A stretch of DNA of 64,000 nt from Ferdinandcohnia sp047246645 (GCF_047246645.1 NZ_JBFOKR010000001.1:310001-374000), one strand, 5' to 3'; numbered from the stretch's first letter, positions 40,109 to 49,777 are shown. Numbers and translations: made by a program. The notes: a model not told the origin generated them from the sequence alone.

Positions 40109-41205
40109 AGCGACAATTAATTTTAGAAGATGGAACGGTTTTTGTTGGAGAAGGATTTGGAAGTACCGTTGATACAATTGGTGAGGTCGTATTTAATACT
40201 GGTATGACTGGGTATCAAGAAATATTATCTGATCCATCTTATTGTGGTCAAATCGTTACCTTAACATATCCGATGATCGGAAATTATGGAGTAAATCGTG
40301 ACGACTTTGAGTCGATTCATCCAGCTATTAGTGGATTAATTGTGAAGGAAGTGTGTGAATATCCTTCCAACTTTAGAAGTCAATACAGCCTTAATGATTA
40401 TCTAAAAGCCAAGAACATTCCGGGATTATCGGGTATTGATACTAGGAAGCTTACAAGAATTATTCGCTCGTTTGGTACATTACGAGGAGCAATCTGCAGT
40501 TTAGAAGTTAATGTAGATGAAGTTGTAAATCAATTGAAAACAAATACATTACCAATAGACCAAGTTAAACAAGTGTCAACAAAAAGCTCATATCCAAGTC
40601 CAGGTAGAGGAAAGCGGGTTGTTTTAGTAGATTTTGGAATGAAACATGGTATTTTAAGAGAATTAAATAACCGTGACTGTGATGTAATTGTTGTTCCTTA
40701 TAATATTACTGCAGAAGAAGTCTTACAGCTTAACCCTGATGGTGTGATGTTAAGCAATGGACCTGGAGACCCGAAAGATGTTTCAGAAGCGATTGAAATG
40801 ATTAAGGAAATTCTAGGACAGGTACCGGTATTTGGGATATGTCTCGGTCACCAATTATTTGCACTTGCTTGTGGAGCTGATACAAAAAAGATGAAGTTCG
40901 GTCATCGCGGCTCCAATCATCCTGTAATGGATCTTAAAACTGGAAAAGTTGCGATAACGTCTCAAAACCACGGATACACAGTGGATGAAAACTCACTTGC
41001 TCATACTAAGCTTGATGTTACACATATTGCGTTAAATGATGGAACTGTGGAAGGATTGCGTCATCTCGAATATCCTGCATTTACAGTTCAATATCACCCA
41101 GAGGCATCACCGGGACCTGAAGATGCAAATAATCTTTTTACTAGCTTTTTACAGATGATCCAAGACTTCAAGGAGGAGGGCGAAATCGTATGCCAAAACG
41201 CGTAG
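40105..41205 (+). CDS. pyrAA: Carbamoyl-phosphate synthase small (glutaminase) subunit, pyrimidine type
   Basis: 366 residues (364 in B. subtilis) from a TTG at 40105 (MKRQLILEDGTVF) that overlaps the pyrC stop; AAAGGAAG (40089-40096) serves it. The N-terminal CarA domain has FNTGMTGYQEILSDPSYCGQIV near 33. The class I glutaminase has its nucleophile Cys in GICLGHQLFALACG near 250 and the His-Glu pair in YHPEASPGP near 340. It supplies ammonia to the large subunit. The last 16 bases overlap carB. Confidence 0.96.
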   Translation: MKRQLILEDGTVFVGEGFGSTVDTIGEVVFNTGMTGYQEILSDPSYCGQIVTLTYPMIGNYGVNRDDFESIHPAISGLIVKEVCEYPSNFRSQYSLNDYLKAKNIPGLSGIDTRKLTRIIRSFGTLRGAICSLEVNVDEVVNQLKTNTLPIDQVKQVSTKSSYPSPGRGKRVVLVDFGMKHGILRELNNRDCDVIVVPYNITAEEVLQLNPDGVMLSNGPGDPKDVSEAIEMIKEILGQVPVFGICLGHQLFALACGADTKKMKFGHRGSNHPVMDLKTGKVAITSQNHGYTVDENSLAHTKLDVTHIALNDGTVEGLRHLEYPAFTVQYHPEASPGPEDANNLFTSFLQMIQDFKEEGEIVCQNA

Positions 41206-44200
41206 ATATAAACAGTATTTTAGTAATAGGGTCTGGTCCGATTGTTATCGGTCAAGCCGCTGAATTTGATTATGCAGGTACACAAGCATGTCTAGCTTTA
41301 AAAGAAGAGGGATATAAGGTTATCCTTGTAAACTCTAATCCAGCAACTATTATGACAGATGTTGAGATTGCAGATAAGGTATACATTGAACCATTAACAC
41401 TTGAATTTGTTAGTAAAATTATACGTAAAGAAAGACCAGATGCAATTCTCCCTACATTAGGTGGTCAAACTGGCTTGAATTTAGCTGTTGAACTATCAAA
41501 ATCAGGAGTTCTACAGGAGTGCAGTGTTGAAATCTTAGGGACGAAGTTATCTGCTATTGAGCAAGCCGAGGATCGCGACTTATTTCGTAACTTGATGAAT
41601 GACTTGCAAGAGCCAGTACCAGAAAGTGAAATTATTCATACACTTGAAGAAGCATTTACTTTTGTAAATGATGTGGGTTATCCGGTAATTGTTCGTCCAG
41701 CCTATACATTAGGAGGAACAGGTGGCGGTATATGCAGTGATGAAGAAGAATTAATTGAAATCGTGACAAGTGGTTTAAAAAATAGCCCTGTAACGCAATG
41801 TTTATTAGAAAAAAGTATAGCTGGGTTTAAAGAAATTGAATATGAAGTTATGCGAGATTCAAATGATAATGCAATCGTTGTTTGTAACATGGAAAATGTT
41901 GATCCGGTAGGTATTCATACAGGTGATTCTATTGTTGTAGCCCCAAGTCAGACATTAAGTGACCGTGAATACCAACTTTTGCGTAATACATCTCTAAAAA
42001 TTATTAGAGCATTGGGAATAGAAGGCGGTTGTAATGTTCAGTTAGCTTTAGACCCAGATAGCTTTCAATATTACATAATTGAAGTGAATCCTAGGGTGAG
42101 TCGTTCTTCAGCACTTGCTTCTAAGGCAACAGGTTATCCAATTGCTAAACTTGCTGCGAAAATAGCAGTAGGTTTAACGCTTGATGAGATGATTAACCCT
42201 GTAACTGGAAAGACATATGCCTGTTTTGAACCTGCATTAGACTATATTGTAGCGAAGATTCCACGCTGGCCATTTGATAAATTTGAATCGGCCAATCGGA
42301 GACTGGGTACTCAAATGAAAGCTACTGGCGAGGTTATGGCTATTGGAAGAAACTTCGAGGAATCAATCTTAAAAGCCGTACGTTCACTTGAAGCAAACGT
42401 AGTTCATCTAGACCTTCAGGAAGCTGCAGAAGCAGATATGACTACTATTGAAAAGCGAATAAAAAAAGCTGGTGACGAAAGAATCTTTTATGTAGCAGAA
42501 GCGATTAGAAGAGATATTACGATTGAAGAAATTCATGAGTGGAGTAAAATTGATTTATTTTTCTTACAGAAATTCAAAAATATTATCCTTCTTGAAAAAA
42601 CACTGGCAAATAATATTGGAGACAAAGAAGTACTTAGACAAGCCAAAGAAAAAGGCTTTGCAGACACCGCGATAGCAAAACTTTGGAATCAAAGTGAAAA
42701 AGAAATCTATGAAGCTAGAAAGCTTTCAGGTATCATACCGGTCTATAAAATGGTTGATACATGTGCCGCAGAATTCGAATCGGCAACTCCATATTATTAT
42801 GGAACGTACGAAGAAGAAAATGAATCTATTGTAACTGAACGAAAAAGTGTAATTGTACTTGGTTCTGGTCCAATTCGAATTGGCCAAGGAATTGAATTTG
42901 ATTACGCTACTGTTCACTCTGTATGGGCAATTAAAGAGGCTGGCTATGAAGCAATTATTATTAATAATAACCCTGAAACGGTGTCAACAGATTTTAGTAT
43001 CTCAGATAAGCTTTACTTTGAACCTCTAACAATTGAAGATGTGATGCATATTGTTGAGCTGGAAAAACCAGAGGGTGTGGTTGTTCAATTTGGAGGACAA
43101 ACAGCAATTAATTTAGCAAGTGCCTTATCAGAGCGGGGAGTAAAAATACTAGGAACGTCATTAGAGGATTTAGATCGTGCTGAGAACAGAGATAAGTTTG
43201 AGCATACTTTGTCCTTATTAGGAGTACCGCAACCAAAAGGAAAGACTGCTACATCTGTTGAAGAAGCCATTGGTATTGCTGAAGAGATAGGTTACCCGGT
43301 TTTAGTACGTCCTTCATATGTTCTCGGTGGAAGAGCAATGCAAATCGTGTACCAGACTGACGAGCTTTTACATTATATGAAAAATGCTGTGAAAATTAAT
43401 CCGCAGCATCCTGTGTTAATTGACCGCTACTTAATTGGTAAAGAAATTGAAGTAGATGCTATTTCGGATGGAACTACTGTATATATTCCAGGGATTATGG
43501 AGCATATTGAGCGCGCTGGTGTTCATTCGGGGGATTCAATAGCAGTGTATCCATCACAAAGTCTTACAACTGAAATAAAACAACAAATAATCGACCATAC
43601 GATTGCGCTCGCTAAAGGCTTAAACATAGTAGGATTGTTAAATATCCAATTTGTTGTTTATAAAAATGAGGTCTATGTATTAGAAGTTAACCCACGTTCA
43701 AGTAGAACTGTTCCGTTCTTAAGTAAGATAACAGGGGTTCCGATGGCAAATCTTGCAACAAAGGTGATCTTAGGGGAATCACTTTTATCATTAGGATACT
43801 CTACTGGCTTACACCCAGAAAGTGACGGTGTGTTTGTAAAGGTACCGGTGTTCTCATTTGCTAAATTACGCAATGTTGATATCTCACTTGGTCCTGAAAT
43901 GAAGTCGACCGGTGAGGTAATGGGGAAAGATGTTACTCTTGAAAAAGCTCTTTATAAAGGTTTGGTAGCTTCAGGTATTAACATACCGAATTATGGAGCA
44001 GTTTTACTAACTGTTGCTGACAAAGACAAGGAAGAAGCATTGGAAATTGCAAAGCGATTTCATGCAATTGGTTATCGTTTACTAGCAACTAGTGGGACTG
44101 CAAGCTATCTGCAACAAGCGAATATTCCAGTTACTGTTGTTAATAAAATTGGAAACGATAAACCAAATTTAATAGACACAATACGTCAAGGTAACGCTCA

Positions 44201-44402
44201 ATTTGTAATCAATACTTTAACAAAAGGGAAGCAGCCTGCACGAGATGGATTCCGCATTAGAAGAGAAACTGTTGAAAATGGTGTTGCTTGCTTAACCTCT
44301 TTAGATACGGCAAAGGCAATTTTACGAGTTTTAGAGTCAATGACTTTTTCGAGTGATGCTATGAAACACCATACAAAGGACCGTGAGGTGGTTCTACATT
44401 GA
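41190..44402 (+). CDS. pyrAB: Carbamoyl-phosphate synthase large subunit, pyrimidine type
   Basis: 1070 residues (1071 in B. subtilis). Two homologous ATP-grasp halves: VIGSGPIVIGQAAEFDYAGTQA near 12 with VRPAYTLGGTGGG near 168, and VLGSGPIRIGQGIEFDYATVH near 556 with VRPSYVLGGRAMQ near 708. EVNPRVSRSSAL and EVNPRSSRTVPF are the metal-binding strands. The C-terminal MGS-like domain (from about 930) binds UMP and PRPP-type effectors. It makes carbamoyl phosphate. Start ATG at 41190 after AAGGAGGAGG (41170-41179); the stop overlaps pyrK by four bases. Confidence 0.97.
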   Translation: MPKRVDINSILVIGSGPIVIGQAAEFDYAGTQACLALKEEGYKVILVNSNPATIMTDVEIADKVYIEPLTLEFVSKIIRKERPDAILPTLGGQTGLNLAVELSKSGVLQECSVEILGTKLSAIEQAEDRDLFRNLMNDLQEPVPESEIIHTLEEAFTFVNDVGYPVIVRPAYTLGGTGGGICSDEEELIEIVTSGLKNSPVTQCLLEKSIAGFKEIEYEVMRDSNDNAIVVCNMENVDPVGIHTGDSIVVAPSQTLSDREYQLLRNTSLKIIRALGIEGGCNVQLALDPDSFQYYIIEVNPRVSRSSALASKATGYPIAKLAAKIAVGLTLDEMINPVTGKTYACFEPALDYIVAKIPRWPFDKFESANRRLGTQMKATGEVMAIGRNFEESILKAVRSLEANVVHLDLQEAAEADMTTIEKRIKKAGDERIFYVAEAIRRDITIEEIHEWSKIDLFFLQKFKNIILLEKTLANNIGDKEVLRQAKEKGFADTAIAKLWNQSEKEIYEARKLSGIIPVYKMVDTCAAEFESATPYYYGTYEEENESIVTERKSVIVLGSGPIRIGQGIEFDYATVHSVWAIKEAGYEAIIINNNPETVSTDFSISDKLYFEPLTIEDVMHIVELEKPEGVVVQFGGQTAINLASALSERGVKILGTSLEDLDRAENRDKFEHTLSLLGVPQPKGKTATSVEEAIGIAEEIGYPVLVRPSYVLGGRAMQIVYQTDELLHYMKNAVKINPQHPVLIDRYLIGKEIEVDAISDGTTVYIPGIMEHIERAGVHSGDSIAVYPSQSLTTEIKQQIIDHTIALAKGLNIVGLLNIQFVVYKNEVYVLEVNPRSSRTVPFLSKITGVPMANLATKVILGESLLSLGYSTGLHPESDGVFVKVPVFSFAKLRNVDISLGPEMKSTGEVMGKDVTLEKALYKGLVASGINIPNYGAVLLTVADKDKEEALEIAKRFHAIGYRLLATSGTASYLQQANIPVTVVNKIGNDKPNLIDTIRQGNAQFVINTLTKGKQPARDGFRIRRETVENGVACLTSLDTAKAILRVLESMTFSSDAMKHHTKDREVVLH

Positions 44403-45178
44403 TTTTAAATGAGAAAATGGTGATTGTAGACCAGCACATTCTAGCTGACGACATTTACGAAATAACATTAAAGGGCTCTTTGGTTATGGAAATGAGAGAG
44501 CCTGGGCAATTTGTTCACCTGAAAATTACAGAAGGACCAGAAGCATTCTTACGTCGGCCGATAAGTATTTCTGCAATTGACAAAAGTAAAGAACAATTTA
44601 CGATGATTTATAGAAAAGACGGGGTAGGCACACGAATTTTATCTGAAAAAACTATACATCAAACAGTTGATGTGCTAGGCCCACTCGGAAATGGATTTCC
44701 AGTTGAGCAAGTGCAAGCAGGACAAACAGCTTTACTCGTTGGTGGCGGAATTGGTGTTCCCCCACTTTATGAATTATCTAAACAGTTACACGAAAGAGGA
44801 GTACATGTCATCCATGTACTTGGCTTTCAAGCTCGTTCTGCTGTTTTTTATGAAGAGAAATTCGAAGAACTTGGCACGACTTATATTGCCACTGTTGATG
44901 GTTCATATGGAACGAAGGGCTTTGTAACAGATGTTATTGAAAAGTTTAGAATTGAATGTGATGCATTATATGCATGCGGTCCCACTCCGATGTTACGAGC
45001 GTTAGATGAAAAATACAGAGGATTCAATGCGTACCTGTCATTAGAAGAGAGAATGGGTTGTGGAGTAGGTGCATGTTTTGCATGTGTATGTCATCTTCAA
45101 TCTGACCCACACGGACATAGTTATAAAAAGGTTTGCAGTGATGGCCCTGTATTCAAGGCTGGTGAGGTGGTACTATGA
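44399..45178 (+). CDS. pyrK: Dihydroorotate dehydrogenase electron-transfer subunit PyrK
   Basis: 259 residues. TTG start at 44399 overlapping the carB TGA; GTGAGGTGG (44383-44391) precedes it. FAD-binding ferredoxin-reductase domain with FLRRPISISAID near 49 and LLVGGGIGVPPLYELSK near 112 (NAD site). The C-terminal [2Fe-2S] ligands are in GCGVGACFACVCH near 220 and VCSDGPVF. With PyrD it forms the NAD-linked class 1B dihydroorotate dehydrogenase. It overlaps pyrD by four bases (ATGA). Confidence 0.96.
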   Translation: MILNEKMVIVDQHILADDIYEITLKGSLVMEMREPGQFVHLKITEGPEAFLRRPISISAIDKSKEQFTMIYRKDGVGTRILSEKTIHQTVDVLGPLGNGFPVEQVQAGQTALLVGGGIGVPPLYELSKQLHERGVHVIHVLGFQARSAVFYEEKFEELGTTYIATVDGSYGTKGFVTDVIEKFRIECDALYACGPTPMLRALDEKYRGFNAYLSLEERMGCGVGACFACVCHLQSDPHGHSYKKVCSDGPVFKAGEVVL

Positions 45179-46116
45179 GTCAATTACAAGTAAATTTACC
45201 AGGTTTGTCATTGAAAAATCCAGTGATGCCAGCTTCTGGTTGCTTCGGTTTTGGTAAAGAATATGCCCAGTTTTATGATTTAAGTAAACTCGGTGCCATC
45301 ATGATTAAAGCTACAACTGTTGAACCTAGATTTGGAAATCCAACTCCACGTGTAGCTGAAACCAGTTCTGGAATGTTAAATGCAATTGGCCTGCAAAATC
45401 CAGGGTTAGATAAGGTTATGTCTGAGGAACTGCCGTGGTTAGAGCAATTTGATGTACCGATTATTGCTAATGTAGCTGGATCACAAATTGAAGATTACGT
45501 TGAGGTGACAAGAGAAATATCAAAGGCGAATAATGTACATGCGATTGAACTTAATATCTCTTGTCCAAATGTAAAGACAGGAGGGATAGCTTTCGGAACA
45601 ATCCCAGAAATAGCTGCAGAATTAACAAAGCAAGTAAAAAATGCTTCCAGTGTTCCTGTTTATGTCAAGCTATCACCTAATGTTTCTAACATAGTAGAAA
45701 TGGCAAAGGCAATTGAAAATGCAGGTGCGGATGGACTAACAATGATTAATACACTAATTGGTATGAGAATTGACTTGAAAACAGGGAGTCCGATACTTGC
45801 AAATAAAACTGGTGGATTATCTGGGCCAGCAATTAAGCCCGTCGCTATTCGAATGATACATGAGGTAAGTCAGGCTGTCTCAATACCGATTATTGGGATG
45901 GGTGGTATCCAAAGTGCAGAAGACGTGCTTGAATATTTCTATGCAGGTGCAAGTGCGGTAGCTGTCGGTACGGCTAATTTTATTGACCCGTATGTTTGTC
46001 CAACAATCATAGGAGAACTTCCAAGTTTATTAGATAAGCATGGATTTGAGCATATTTCAGAGTGTCAAGGAAGGAGTTGGAAACGCCATGCAACGACCTA
46101 TTATAGTGGCTCTTGA
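45175..46116 (+). CDS. pyrD: Dihydroorotate dehydrogenase B catalytic subunit PyrD
   Basis: 313 residues, FMN-binding TIM barrel. NPVMPASGCFGFGKEY near 16, TTVEPRFGNPTPRVAET near 44, NISCPNVKTGG near 126 with the catalytic Cys typical of class 1 enzymes, and IIGMGGIQSAEDVLEYFYAGASAVAVGTA near 240. It oxidises dihydroorotate to orotate and passes electrons to PyrK. GTGAGGTGG at 45162-45170 is the ribosome binding site. The 3' end overlaps pyrF by 29 bases. Confidence 0.97.
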   Translation: MSQLQVNLPGLSLKNPVMPASGCFGFGKEYAQFYDLSKLGAIMIKATTVEPRFGNPTPRVAETSSGMLNAIGLQNPGLDKVMSEELPWLEQFDVPIIANVAGSQIEDYVEVTREISKANNVHAIELNISCPNVKTGGIAFGTIPEIAAELTKQVKNASSVPVYVKLSPNVSNIVEMAKAIENAGADGLTMINTLIGMRIDLKTGSPILANKTGGLSGPAIKPVAIRMIHEVSQAVSIPIIGMGGIQSAEDVLEYFYAGASAVAVGTANFIDPYVCPTIIGELPSLLDKHGFEHISECQGRSWKRHATTYYSGS

Positions 46117-46804
46117 TTTTCCGAGTCTTGCTGATACTAAGAGCTTTCTTGAGCATTTTCAAAGTGAGTCCTTATTTGTAAAGGTTGGTATGGAGCTGTT
46201 TTATCAAGAAGGACCAAACATACTTACTTATTTGAAGGAAGCGGGTCACTCCATTTTTCTGGACCTTAAGCTTCATGATATACCTAATACAGTCTATTCT
46301 AGTATGAAAAGACTGGCTAACTTGGGAGTGGACATTGTTAATGTTCATGCTGCCGGTGGCTCGAAAATGATGGAGGCAGCAATGGAAGGTCTTGAGTCTG
46401 GAACAACATCGGGCCAAAACCGCCCATTATGTATCGCCGTAACACAACTAACAAGTACTACTGAAGAAATCATGAAAAAAGAAATACTGATTGAAAAAAG
46501 TTTGTTGGAGGTAGTGACGCAATATGGGCTACTTGCTAAAAAAAGCGGGTTAGACGGTGTGGTTTGCTCGTCGCTAGAGGTACCCCATATCAGAAGTTCT
46601 GTTGGTGAGGATTTTATTACCGTTACACCAGGGATTCGACAAGCTTGTGACGACAAGGGTGATCAGGCACGGATTGTTACTCCGGAAAAAGCCCGTGAAC
46701 TTGGAGCAACTGCTATCGTTGTAGGGCGCTCAATCACAAAGGCACTAAACCCATTACAGGCATATGAGCAAATAAAAGGAGCATGGGAAGGGGTAATCGT
46801 ATGA
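46088..46804 (+). CDS. pyrF: Orotidine-5'-phosphate decarboxylase PyrF
   Basis: 238 residues (239 in B. subtilis) from the ATG at 46088 (MQRPIIVALDFPSL), inside the end of pyrD. AAGGAG (46071-46076) lies 11 bases upstream, slightly far. The catalytic D-K-D set is visible in FLDLKLHDIPNTV near 59-71. VTPGIRQACDDKGDQARI near 184 and IVVGRSIT near 215 bind phosphate. It turns OMP into UMP. The stop overlaps the pyrE start by four bases. Confidence 0.97.
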   Translation: MQRPIIVALDFPSLADTKSFLEHFQSESLFVKVGMELFYQEGPNILTYLKEAGHSIFLDLKLHDIPNTVYSSMKRLANLGVDIVNVHAAGGSKMMEAAMEGLESGTTSGQNRPLCIAVTQLTSTTEEIMKKEILIEKSLLEVVTQYGLLAKKSGLDGVVCSSLEVPHIRSSVGEDFITVTPGIRQACDDKGDQARIVTPEKARELGATAIVVGRSITKALNPLQAYEQIKGAWEGVIV

Positions 46805-47430
46805 AAAAAGAGATAGCAAGTAAATTACTAGATATTGAGGCAATCTTCTTGCAGCCCAATGACCCATTTACATGGTCATCGGGGATTAAATCACCAATTT
46901 ATTGTGATAATCGTCTCACTCTATCTTTTCCATCAGTACGTAAAGAGATTGCTAAAGGCTTGAGAAATCTTATTGCAACTCATTACCCTGATGCTGAAGT
47001 TATAGCGGGAACGGCAACTGCTGGTATTCCTCATGCTGCTTGGGTTAGCGATCTATTAAACCTGCCAATGTGTTATGTGCGAAGTAAAGCAAAAGCACAT
47101 GGTAAGGGAAATCAGATCGAAGGCAAGGTAATACCTGGTCAAAAGGTTGTAGTTGTGGAGGATTTAATTTCTACTGGTGGGAGTGCAATTACTGCAGTTG
47201 AGGCTCTTCGTGAAGCAGGTTGTGAAGTAGTAGGGATTGTCGGTATATTTTCTTACAATCTACCTGTTGCTAGTAATAGTTTAGAGAATGCTAGTGTATC
47301 TGCACATACTCTTACAGATTATTCAACATTAATAGAGGTGGCGTTAGAGAAAGGTGTTATTTCTGAACAAGATGTCTCAAAATTAGAGAGTTGGAGAGTG
47401 AACCCGTCGGAGTGGTTTGTCAGAAATTAA
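46801..47430 (+). CDS. pyrE: Orotate phosphoribosyltransferase PyrE
   Basis: 209 residues from the ATG at 46801 (MKKEIASKLLDIEAIF). The PRPP motif is VVVVEDLISTGGSA near 117. PFTWSSGIKSPIYCDNR near 22 and YVRSKAKAHGKGNQIEG near 97 complete the active site. It joins orotate and PRPP to give OMP. It is the last gene of the operon and is followed by a strong terminator. The cysH sulfate-assimilation operon that follows pyrE in B. subtilis is absent. Confidence 0.97.
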   Translation: MKKEIASKLLDIEAIFLQPNDPFTWSSGIKSPIYCDNRLTLSFPSVRKEIAKGLRNLIATHYPDAEVIAGTATAGIPHAAWVSDLLNLPMCYVRSKAKAHGKGNQIEGKVIPGQKVVVVEDLISTGGSAITAVEALREAGCEVVGIVGIFSYNLPVASNSLENASVSAHTLTDYSTLIEVALEKGVISEQDVSKLESWRVNPSEWFVRN

Positions 47431-47463
47431 AAAGAGATTATAACTATACTGCTTAAAATAATG

Positions 47464-47499
47464 AAAAAAGTGTCCAATTTTAAAGTTGGACACTTTTTT
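47464..47499 (+). terminator. Terminator of the pyr operon, probably bidirectional
   Basis: AAAAAAGTGTCCAA (47464-47477) pairs with TTGGACACTTTTTT (47486-47499). The A run on one side and T run on the other would let it also stop minus-strand transcripts from rqcH. Confidence 0.92.
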
Positions 47500-47512
47500 A
47501 ATTTGAAAAATA

Positions 47513-47661
47513 CGAAAAGGTTGTTTGTAAGTGACTGCTGCGATACACGTATTTACAAATATCCCGAAAAGGTGTTTAGCAAGTGACTGATACGGTACAC
47601 GTATTCTCGAAAATAGCGAAAAGATGTTTCGCAAGCGATTGATGCGGTACAAGTATTATTG
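47513..47661 (+). repeat. Tandem repeat, 52-bp unit, about 2.9 copies, between pyrE and rqcH
   Basis: Units begin with CGAAAAG at 47513, 47565 and 47617. Each continues with a G-TTT core, AAGTGACTG or AAGCGATTG, and CG-TACACGTATT or CGGTACAAGTATT. The copies are more diverged than those at 6183-6306, and the sequence is unrelated, yet the period is the same, 52 bp. The array fills the space between the convergent ends of pyrE and rqcH, where B. subtilis has the cysH operon. Confidence 0.75.
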
Positions 47662-49368
47662 TTATCTCCTTAACTTCAATATTAGATCTTCTTCAGGTGT
47701 TACGTACAAGGTTTGTTGATTGTCATAGATAACAAAACCAGGTTTGGCACCGCTAGGTTTTTTGACATGTCTTACTAATGTGTAATCAACAGGTACTGAA
47801 GAAGAATTTTTGGCTTTACTGAAATAAGCGGCTATAGTAGCTGCTTCAAGAATGGTTTTTTCCGAAGGTTGCTTACTTCTGATAATAACATGGGAACCAG
47901 GTATATCCTTAGTATGAAGCCAGATATCATCACGTGCAGCAACTTTATTCGTTAAATAATCATTCTGTTTATTGTTTTTCCCTACTAGAATTTCTATGCC
48001 TTCACTTGACTCATACTTCTCAAAAGAAGGTTTTGTCGGTTTAACCTTTTTACCTTTTTGTTGCTTGTTTTTTAAATAGCCTTCTTCCATTAACTCTTCT
48101 CTAATTTCTTGAAGGTCTTTAGGTGCTGCAGATTCGATCTGCTGAAGCAATGAATCAAAATAATTGATTTCTTCCTTCGCCTTATTTATTTCATTTTCAA
48201 CGAACACAACAGAATTCTTTGCCTTTTGGTACTTTAAGAAATAACTCTGTGCATTTTCTGACGGTGTTTTTTGAGGATTTAATGGAATGGTAACTGTTTC
48301 ATCCTCTGTGGAATAATAATTTTGTACAATTATTTCTTTTTCACCACGCTTAAAGGCATACATATTCGCTGTGAGCAACTCTCCGAATAGCTTATATTTC
48401 TCTGCCTTCTCGGATTCAACTAAGGTAGCTTCCAGCTTTTTAATTTTCTTAACATTCTTCGCCTTTTCGTTAGCTATAAAACGTTCGAGGTCATTTCCTT
48501 GCTGTTTTACACGGTCTCGTTCAGCTTTCCCAAAATAAAAGCGATCAAGCATTTCACTGATAGTAGGGAATTCTCTACTTACCCCACCTAGATGTGTAAG
48601 AGGAAGTATATAGAAATAATCTTTCTCATTTTTTGTGATAATCTGTGGTGAAATGCTGCCTTCTTTTATAATATCAATAAGTGAAATAAAAGAGGCAGGT
48701 AATGACCTTCTGTTTGCAAGTCCTGCTCGGAATACAGCCTCTTTAGCAAACAGAGGAGATATACCAGAAAATTTACTAACAATTTGCTGATCGAGTTTGC
48801 CAGCGTTGAAGTCTAGCTTCCTAACAAATCCTTCTTCATCCACCAATAACGGGTCTGTTTTATCTTGAACTGGTGGTGATACGTATGTATACCCAGGTAA
48901 AACTGTACGATGCCGGTTTACTGCGGGTGAAATATGTTTAATGCTATCTAAGATCATTTGTTTTTCTTTATCAACAAGAATAATGTTACTATGTCGTCCC
49001 ATAATCTCTATAATAAGTTGTTTGTATGATACATCCCCAAGTTCATTTCTCCCTTTTATGTCAAAGACGATTATTCTGTCTAAGTCAACCTGGCTAATTT
49101 GTTCTATGATACTACCATCAAGGTGTTTGCGTAGAAGCATGCAAAACATTGGTGGTTCATTCGGATTATCATATGATTCATTTGTCACATGTACCCTTGA
49201 GTAACTAGGGTGTGCAGATAACAACAGTTTATAGTTCTTTCCGTTTGCACGGACCTGTAATATTAATTCGTTTTTATATGGTTGATAGATCTTTGAAATT
49301 CTACCGTTTTCAAGGGAACTTTTTAGTTCATCTACTATCGCATGCGTAAATATTCCATCAAATGTCAT
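47662..49368 (-). CDS. rqcH: Ribosome quality control factor RqcH (NFACT family, YloA/FbpA)
   Basis: 568 residues, the only gene on the minus strand. NFACT-N domain with MTFDGIFTHAIVDEL at the start; D97-R98 in QVDLDRII, the pair needed for tRNA-Ala use; IEIMGRHSNIILVD near 123. Two helix-hairpin-helix segments and a coiled coil (about 290-440) follow. The NFACT-R domain at the C-terminus has YESSEGIEILVGKNNKQND and DIWLHTKDIPGSHVIIRS. It binds split 50S subunits with peptidyl-tRNA and adds C-terminal alanine tails for degradation. The start codon at 49366-49368 has GAGGAAAA upstream on its strand. YlmH, encoded earlier, acts on the same complexes. Confidence 0.95.
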   Translation of the reverse strand: MTFDGIFTHAIVDELKSSLENGRISKIYQPYKNELILQVRANGKNYKLLLSAHPSYSRVHVTNESYDNPNEPPMFCMLLRKHLDGSIIEQISQVDLDRIIVFDIKGRNELGDVSYKQLIIEIMGRHSNIILVDKEKQMILDSIKHISPAVNRHRTVLPGYTYVSPPVQDKTDPLLVDEEGFVRKLDFNAGKLDQQIVSKFSGISPLFAKEAVFRAGLANRRSLPASFISLIDIIKEGSISPQIITKNEKDYFYILPLTHLGGVSREFPTISEMLDRFYFGKAERDRVKQQGNDLERFIANEKAKNVKKIKKLEATLVESEKAEKYKLFGELLTANMYAFKRGEKEIIVQNYYSTEDETVTIPLNPQKTPSENAQSYFLKYQKAKNSVVFVENEINKAKEEINYFDSLLQQIESAAPKDLQEIREELMEEGYLKNKQQKGKKVKPTKPSFEKYESSEGIEILVGKNNKQNDYLTNKVAARDDIWLHTKDIPGSHVIIRSKQPSEKTILEAATIAAYFSKAKNSSSVPVDYTLVRHVKKPSGAKPGFVIYDNQQTLYVTPEEDLILKLRR

Positions 49369-49587
49369 TTCGTGTTTTCCTCATTTCTAATTGTAACCTC
49401 AATTATTTTATGTAAAGGATATTAAAATCTTTGCTCTGGTAGTAAAAGTGAATTCTAGTGTTTCAAAAAGCCATTTCCCCTTTTTAGATACAGTTTTACT
49501 ACAAATCAAACTCCTTGAATAAGTATCTTAGAAAAAGTATAGCATTTTTTGGGACGAGACTGAATAAGCTTTCATAGAGATATTCGA

Positions 49588-49687
49588 TTTAACTTTATTC
49601 AGTAGCAATCTACCACTCTATAATGTGTCGTGAATGCATTAAGAGTATACTACTTCGCGGGGGAAAGTCTGTCTGAATAAAGTTAAA
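49588..49687. mobile_element. MITE-like 100-bp element, copy B
   Basis: TTTAACTTTATTCAG (49588-49602) and CTGAATAAAGTTAAA (49673-49687) are 15-bp perfect inverted ends around a 70-base interior. The total length, 100 bp, equals that of copy A at 33329-33428. Confidence 0.6.
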
Positions 49688-49777
49688 GCCTCAGGCGGAT
49701 GCCTCGATTTTTTAGAGGGAGCTTTTCGAGCAAGCTCGAAAAAAAAATCGGGCGCAAATACGCCAAGGCGTATTTGA
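49588..49777 (+). repeat. Composite dispersed intergenic repeat, copy B
   Basis: The order is the 100-bp element, GCCTCAGGCGGATGCC (49688-49703), CGATTTTTTAGAGGGAGC, a hairpin TTTCGAGC with GCTCGAAA (49724-49741), ATCGGGCGCAAATACGCC and AAGGCGTATTTG (to 49776). It matches the reverse complement of 33076-33428 module by module. With the AT-rich DNA at 49369-49587 it fills the gap between the divergent rqcH and yloB; promoters for those genes should lie here, but I cannot place them with confidence. Confidence 0.75.

Noticed and set aside
47513..47661. Possible CRISPR array from regular repeats near pyrE
   Set aside because: Units are diverged along their whole length, only three are present, and there are no cas genes.
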